A stretch of DNA of 64,000 nucleotides. It comes from Trichostrongylus colubriformis. Its lineage: Eukaryota; Nematoda; Chromadorea; Rhabditida; Trichostrongylidae. Positions 58,312 to 64,000 of this stretch are shown piece by piece. The stretch lies in NCBI GenBank assembly GCA_963978905.1, contig OZ022257.1:24071274-24135273 (forward strand). The letters run 5' to 3'. A program made the position numbers and the translations under genes. Every line of letters starts with the position of its first letter. Within the stretch, counting starts at the first letter, position 1. The notes beneath the pieces are model-generated. The model was given only the letters and a program-made list of their open reading frames with translations, had not been told where the DNA came from and did no database searches.

Positions 58312-58800
58312 GCACCATGCGACTCCCCAAGAAAGATGCTATCGAATGATATATGAAAATCTGGGTGGTGATAACTTTGTTATTTTCCTCATTTCGAGCC
58401 TTTCCTTTCGTCAGTCGACTTCTAGCTCTAGTCCGCCGCATCGATCGTCTCAAAGAGGTCTCAGAGAAGACATCACTGTCTCAAAGAGGTTTTGGCGGCT
58501 CATGTCTCTGTTAAGCTCTTGCTACTCCAATTTCATTTTATTTCCATCTACATACCTCTAATACAGTATACTACAGTACTACAAGTACAACGATCACGAT
58601 AATTTCCTACGAGAAGGCAACGTTTATGCAAGTTTCCATGTTTGCGTATCCGTTCCTTTCACTTCCATTCGCTACAAAGCGCTATGCAGAACGTATCGTT
58701 TTACATCCGCTTTCATCCACTGCCGCATTACAGTAGACCATGGGTTTACGAAAGGACTTATCAACAATACAAATATTGCATACAATCTTACCGTGTCGCC
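58312..58800. other. No gene recognised
   Basis: Sequence between the TIR element and the exon-like frame at 58802. Nothing further identified. Confidence 0.3.
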
Positions 58801-58801
58801 G

Positions 58802-59082
58802 ACAATGATGAAGACTAAGCGGTTTTCTTCCCCGCCTCTGAAGCTTCTGCACTTTTCCCGAACCTCCCGCTTGACTTGCGTGTAATACTTCTTCAATAAC
58901 TCCACAACTAGCTCTTCACTCCGTTTGTTAAACCGTAAGAGAGAATGAATGATACGGCCTACGTCCAATATGTACGAGGCAGTATTCAATAACAACATGC
59001 TGCATCGAATCCGCAAGTTAAAGTTCGTCCAAAATATCCCAATTTCTGTGACGAAGCAACTTCCTTGTGTGGCGACTAACAT
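58802..59082 (-). CDS. Possible exon of an unidentified gene
   Basis: A minus-strand frame from ATG at 59082 runs through LLLNTASYILDVGRIIHSLL, SEELVVELLKKYYTQVKREV and ENRLVFIIVGDT, where a GTAAGA donor lies at 58801. Charged, helical sequence is flanked by hydrophobic segments. No family recognised and no partner exons confirmed. Confidence 0.28.
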
Positions 59083-60180
59083 TCACCAATGCAGAACAGT
59101 GCCTTACAACTAACTCGGAGGCGTTGACAGAGGAAGCTGAAAGAAGAGGAACCCAAACCTATGGCACCTTTAATAAACACGTGTGATTTTTTCTTGAAGA
59201 TTTGCGACTCGACGAAGAAAGTTATACAGGCTTCCTGCCCCATTTCAACCGATCCTCAAACAACTGATCATACAATGATCCCATGATTCTAACAGTGCCC
59301 ACCGCGGAATCATTTCCGTCTTCGAAAGAAATTTTGCTAACACTGTCGCTGCAGGGTGAAATGGCGAACAATGTCCCTCAAGCTCTTTCAGGTCTCGCAC
59401 CAAAGCACTTTAAAGGAGGCTATTGGCGCTTCCTAGTTCTGCGAGAGCAACAATTCCCAACTTGGCGATTTCCATAAACATGCACTCAAAGCTTGTTACT
59501 TTACTCGTATGCTTGCAGGCACTGCTTCGCGTGAATAGTAAAATAATTCTTCCGCAGGAAAAGCTATCGCACTCATCACTGCGGAATATTTTGCTCTTTG
59601 TTTCCCGAACATTGTCATTCTTCCTCAATGTCATCCTGAAACGTTTGGGCCGTGCTAACTCCTCCTTAGTATTATTGTGGCTGTCAAAAAGATGACCGTA
59701 CGATCCCTTTTTAATTCCACAACAAGAAGGAGGCACGCAGCCGCGTTCTCAGATTCTTGAGACTGCTCCACATTCCCTCCCATTCCTTTTTGTTACCATG
59801 TAGATCACCGAATCTCACCAAAGAAAAAAGATGAATCCAGAGTGGCATACTACGAAAAATTCAAGGACAACTCACCGATAGCTGGTTCTCATAATCTGAC
59901 TGGAAAAAGTTCATCAGTTCCTAAACTCGAACACATGCTTGGCCCTGGGCTCATATGTGCACTGTTTCCAGAGATAGGATCGAGTATTGTGGTTTGAACG
60001 ACATTTCATGTAACACATCCAACCTGGAAAGCATTGCGCAATGGAACCGACCAGTTTGATTTAACGCGAAACAGGCGAATTCTTCTGCCTCACTCGTTCA
60101 AAAGTAAGGAGTGTCATTCGATAGTACAAAACGGAGAAACAGCGAAATAAGAGATTCTTACAAATTATCTTGTCATTCAT
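59083..60180. other. No gene recognised
   Basis: ORFs at 59410-59736 (-) and 59423-59695 (+) overlap on opposite strands; at most one can be real and neither has a domain. Confidence 0.3.
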
Positions 60181-60471
60181 ATCTCGTGTCGCGCCCGTGA
60201 GCGGTCGGTGTCTCGCTGGTCTCGTGAGTTTTGGTTCGCACATTCTCGTCTTTGAATTCTCATCGCTTCTTTGGCCTCCCTAAAGGTAAGTTCCCTTCAC
60301 CATTATTGACTGCTACTGTTTTTAGTTCTCAGTTGTGATTATTTTCTTGCCTTACGTTTTTTTCTTGTTTTTTTTCTCGCTCATTACCCTGGAGGCCGGG
60401 TTCACCCAATCGTTAGACGGACTTTGAACTTTGGATTTATTGATTTCTTCTCTGTTATCTCTCTAAATCTT

Positions 60472-61140
60472 ATGATGGCTAGGACCACACGCAGCAAAGT
60501 AAGTGCTAACAGAGCAGCGTCTCAGTCTCCCGGGGATAATCCAGTAGTGAACTCTCATGCACCGGAGGAGCTTGATTACAGCAAGATGTCAGTGAGGGAC
60601 CTCATGGCTAGTATCATTGAGCGAAACAAGGATCCAGTTATCGAGAGGATGCTGGCAGTCCTTGCTGATAAAATACCCAAGGAAATTGCTGAGTCGGTGG
60701 ATAAAGAGAAAAGGATGCGTGCTGTAGTGCTTGCAGGTCTAGATGAGTCAGAAATGACTCTTCCACCGTCCAAAAGACAGAGGGAGCTGGAAGATAAGGT
60801 GAGAGACATACTTGATGTCCTCGATGTTGAATGTAGGCCTGCAGAAGTATTTCGTATGGGTAGGTATGATCAAGCTAGGCCGAGGTTAGTCAAGGTTGTA
60901 CTTCCTTCCACGTCACACTGGCGCAAGGCGTTGGCAAATTCTCGGAAGCTACGCAGTACGGGATTCGCTAATGTATTCGTGCGGAGGAGTATGACCGTAG
61001 AGGAGCGTAGGCTCGATTATGAGTTGAGGCAACTAGCAAAGGAAAGGAATAAAGGTATGGGCAGGAAGGAGTGGGTGGTCTATAGGGGCGAGCTAAAACG
61101 CCTCTCAGATCTACCTAGTAGCGGGTCGGGAAATGTATAA
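60472..61140 (+). CDS. LINE ORF1 protein
   Basis: 222 residues from ATG at 60472 (a frame open further upstream has no ATG). A basic N-terminus (MMARTTRSKV) precedes an acidic helix (YSKMSVRDLMASIIERN). An RRM-like nucleic-acid-binding region follows: VVLAGLDESE, VRDILDVLDVECRPAEVFRM, RPRLVKVVLPSTSHWRKAL, FANVFVRRSMTVEERRLDYE. This is the layout of CR1/L1-like ORF1 RNA-binding proteins in nematodes, which coat element RNA. The frame is uninterrupted. The stop TAA is directly followed by ORF2. Confidence 0.85.
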   Translation: MMARTTRSKVSANRAASQSPGDNPVVNSHAPEELDYSKMSVRDLMASIIERNKDPVIERMLAVLADKIPKEIAESVDKEKRMRAVVLAGLDESEMTLPPSKRQRELEDKVRDILDVLDVECRPAEVFRMGRYDQARPRLVKVVLPSTSHWRKALANSRKLRSTGFANVFVRRSMTVEERRLDYELRQLAKERNKGMGRKEWVVYRGELKRLSDLPSSGSGNV

Positions 61141-61142
61141 AA

Positions 61143-63983
61143 GTGCATGGTTCATTGGTCACCCTTTCCTGTTTTTTGTTTAATGCACGTAGTATTTCTA
61201 ATAAGATTGATAGTCTCCACATGTTTCTTTCTGAAAAAAAGCCGGATCTACTTTTTATCACAGAAACCTGGCTCAACCCCAGAATTAAGGACTCTGAATT
61301 GATTGGACCTCTCCCTTATAGTATCCTCCGTATGGACAGAGTCAAACGCAGAGGTGGAGGAGTGTGTTGTGTTTTCAAATGCGGTCTTTCCTTACATGAG
61401 GTGCCAACTGATAACTCATCCAAGACCGATGTTTTGTGCATCGAATTGTTAGGTACTACCAATGGATCCCGCACCAGATTTATTTTAGCTTATCGTCCCC
61501 CCAACTCCTCAAGTAGTGATGATGATGCGTTATTGGACTTATTGTCGGCTCTAGTATCTACAGGACAGGATACTATCGTTTTGGGTGATCTCAACCTCAA
61601 GATTGATTGGGTTGAATGTGCTGCTCTTGATGCATCATCTAAGAAGCTTCTTAGTTTTTTCATGACATCTGGGTTTATGCAGCTTGTAAAGGAACCCACT
61701 CATCTTAACAACATTCTTGATGTAATCCTCGCGTCCAGTCCGATTGTGAGCCACATAAGGACCTTTCCCCCTCTATCCACATCAGATCATTCTATGGTAC
61801 ACTTTCTTGTGGATACAAGTCTCTCCCCTACCTTACCATACTTACCTAGACCAGACTTCTTTCGTGTAGATTATGTCTCTTTGAGGGAAAGTTTTGGTAA
61901 GGTTAATTGGTTGCAGGCTTTTGATGGTTATACTTCGGCATCTGACTTATATCGCAGGTTTTGCTTGATTGTTTATGATATGCTTGCGTCACATGTTCCA
62001 TTCAAATATCATGGTCCATCTGTCCCAAGGTTTCCGAGTCACATTCGCAATTTACTCTGCCAAAAGCAACGCATTTTTGAAAGTGCAATGGACCCGTTGA
62101 ATGATGTTCTTTATAAGAAAGTATGTTGTGATATCAACTTCCATCTTCGAAAATTTTGGAATAATTATGAACGCCGTCTATCATCTCATGCCTCTATGAA
62201 GCGTTTGTACGCTTATCTTAATAATAAAGTGAACGGTGGTTATCGTCTTCCTCCTCTATCTGATGGCAAGGGTTGTGGGCACTACACTGACATTGGCAAA
62301 GCAAATGCGCTTGGTGATTATTTTGCGAGTGTATTCTCCGAACAGAATACTATTCCTAGATTGCCTGATTCTAGCCTAATGTGGAATAATTATAAATGTA
62401 ATATGGTATACTTCCATCCTTCTGATATCTGCAGGCTACTTAAGCGTCTGAAGCCCTCTGTTACGGAACCCTATGATGGTATCCCTCCGATAGTATTCAA
62501 AAATTGCGCCTCATCTCTTTCCAAGCCTCTGGCTCACATCTTTAACGTTTCGTTTATGCTGGGTGAAGTACCTGAGGTTTGGAAAGAAGCATTGGTCACT
62601 GCCATACCCAAAGCTCCAGGAGCGAAACTGGTGTCCGAGTTTCGCCCAATTAGTATAACGCCGACGCCGATCAAGGTTATGGAGAAAATTATAAGGGAAA
62701 AGTTGTTGTCCTGGTGTTATAAGTTTAATCTCATACCACCAGAGCAACATGGTTTTCTTCCAGGTGCGAGCACCTCTACCAATCTCGTTGACAGTCTTTT
62801 TGACTGGCATCTTGCTGTAAATCAAGGGAAATATGTTGATGTAATCTATGTGGACTTAACCAAAGCATTCGATAGAGTCAACCATTATAAGCTATTGCAC
62901 AAACTTGAAAGTCTTGGTATAGATGGTCACCTATTGAATTGGCTATCATCGTATTTATGTGAAAGACATATGACAGTGAAGGTGGGCTGTGATTTCTCAA
63001 ACAAGCATCACTGCTCCAGTGGAGTGCCACAAGGAGGAGTTTTGTCCCCTCTTCTGTTTTTGATATATACTTTTGATTTGGTTCATAGCCTAAGAAGCTC
63101 CTTTGACATTAAAGTACAGATCTACGCAGATGATGTTAAGCTATACGGAATATATGATGAATCAAATTGCGAAACAGTTCGTACCACTCTGATGCGATCA
63201 CTTGAGCAGTTGACATTGTGGGCTGCTAACTTAGATCTGTCGATTAATTTGAACAAGTGTTTTGTGCTGCACATTGGGAAGGGAGCGGCATTCAATTACA
63301 CTGTGAATGGTGTTTCTCTGAGAAGATGTGATACTGTCAGAGATCTCGGTGTTTTTATCGACTCTGACTTGAAACTCTCTTCCCATGTGGAACAAGTGAC
63401 TAAAAAAGCTTTTGCTTCCCTGTTTGGTGTTTTTCGTAACATCCGCTGTAACAGAACTGATATTCTTGTTCGGCTTTACAAAGCCTATGTTTTGCCACAC
63501 TTAGAGTATGCTTCCCAAGTTTGGAATCCGATTGTTAGAAAGGACATACTGAAACTTGAGAGGGTACAGCAGGTGTTCACTAGACTAGTTTTCCTTCGGT
63601 TGCATAAGAGATGTTGTAGGCGGCATTTACCTTCCTATAAGGAAAGGCTACAGTGGCTTGGGCTGAGATCTTTGCGATATTGAAGAGTAGTCTCTGATCT
63701 TGTTTTTGGGTTTCAGTTACTTCGGAAGGAATTAATGCTGGCCCCAAATAAGTATTGGGTGTTCAGGCCGGGTAGTGAGCGAGGTAATGGATTCAACTTG
63801 CACTATGCCAAAATTCAGAATAGAAGTGCTAGTCGGCTATTTGATTTCTTCCTTTATCGCGTTGCACGATGGTTTCAGCTACTTCCTAGGGAAGTTATGA
63901 GTGCTCAGAATAGTCACGTATTCAAACATAGATTGAATAAAATAGACTTGCTTCAGATTCTAGACCTTCAGGATGCCTATTAA
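61143..63983 (+). CDS. LINE ORF2: endonuclease and reverse transcriptase (one stop)
   Basis: Endonuclease: CFLFNARSISNKIDSL, LFITETWLNP (Glu), ILAYRPPN, IVLGDLNLKIDW (Asp, Asn) and TSDHSMVHFL (Asp-His). RT: EFRPISITPTPIKVMEKII, HGFLPGASTSTNL, VDLTKAFDRVNH (A), GVPQGGVLSPLLFLIY (B), IYADDVKLYG (C), DLGVFIDSDLKLSSHV and LYKAYVLPHLEYASQVWNP. The frame is open from 61122 but has no ATG before the NARS motif; the first in-frame ATG (about 61221) would delete it. Translation may reinitiate after ORF1, or start at GTG 61143. One TGA (63681-63683) interrupts RYRRVVSD-type sequence, after which the frame continues to TAA at 63983. Confidence 0.88.
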
Positions 63984-64000
63984 GATCATTTCTCATTGCA

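Larger units (their letters stand above)
60181..64000 (+). mobile_element. CR1-clade non-LTR retrotransposon, nearly intact, 3' end beyond window
   Basis: Two ORFs in LINE order (60472-61140 and 61122-63983) follow a pyrimidine-rich leader. The 5' limit is a guess from where the leader begins; no target duplication can be checked because the 3' end is outside the window. Only one disabling change was seen (TGA at 63681). Motif spelling suggests the CR1/Sam lineage of nematode elements. Confidence 0.8.

Overview
The window looks like repeat-rich nuclear DNA of a clade V (strongylid, hookworm-like) nematode. The evidence is a two-exon cuticle collagen gene, a multi-exon SLC17-type transporter with short introns, RTE, CR1, Penelope-like, mariner and MULE elements, and many small inverted-repeat elements. 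The species call is inference, because no rRNA or mitochondrial marker is present.

Host genes are few. A compact cuticle collagen (49723-50668, +) has a TATA box, a 73-bp intron and a poly(A) signal. An SLC17/MFS anion transporter on the minus strand (about 38408-45207) can be assembled from ten exons by splice sites, phase and family motifs. Exon 4 lacks a clean acceptor, and the last transmembrane exons were not found. Weaker exon-like minus-strand pieces lie at 47.5-49.45 kb and 58.8-59.1 kb, and an unplaced plus-strand ORF lies at 37814-38254.

The rest is a palimpsest of transposons. At 0.1-1.6 kb a ~145-bp tandem array is split by a 971-bp element with terminal inverted repeats and a 9-bp target duplication; a 964-bp relative sits at 57.3-58.3 kb with its own 9-bp duplication. 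A decayed RTE retrotransposon occupies 12.3-15.3 kb. At 18.5-25.0 kb a decayed MULE transposase is split by a Penelope-like retroelement whose GIY-YIG remnant lies upstream of the reverse transcriptase, the permuted order of the Naiad/Chlamys group.

At 29.9-33.4 kb three insertions are nested. A small inverted-repeat element carries a complete RTE with a 14-bp target duplication and a GAA tail. The RTE begins with a tRNA-like segment holding A and B boxes, and its reverse transcriptase is cut by a 224-bp MITE with a 9-bp duplication. The same MITE recurs at 46.8-47.0 kb. Next to this nest is a tRNA-derived SINE (33706-34004) with a 12-bp duplication. Mariner relics of three kinds sit at 26.7-27.4, 34.8-35.7 and 54.2-55.0 kb. 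A near-perfect 126-bp inverted repeat at 51.2-51.5 kb lies in an insertion with a 12-bp duplication. The window ends in a nearly intact two-ORF CR1-type LINE (60.4-64.0 kb) with one in-frame stop.

The strongest leads are the LINE with a pol III promoter at its 5' end, the permuted Penelope-like element inside a MULE, and the covarying hammerhead-like hairpins at PLE-type ends.
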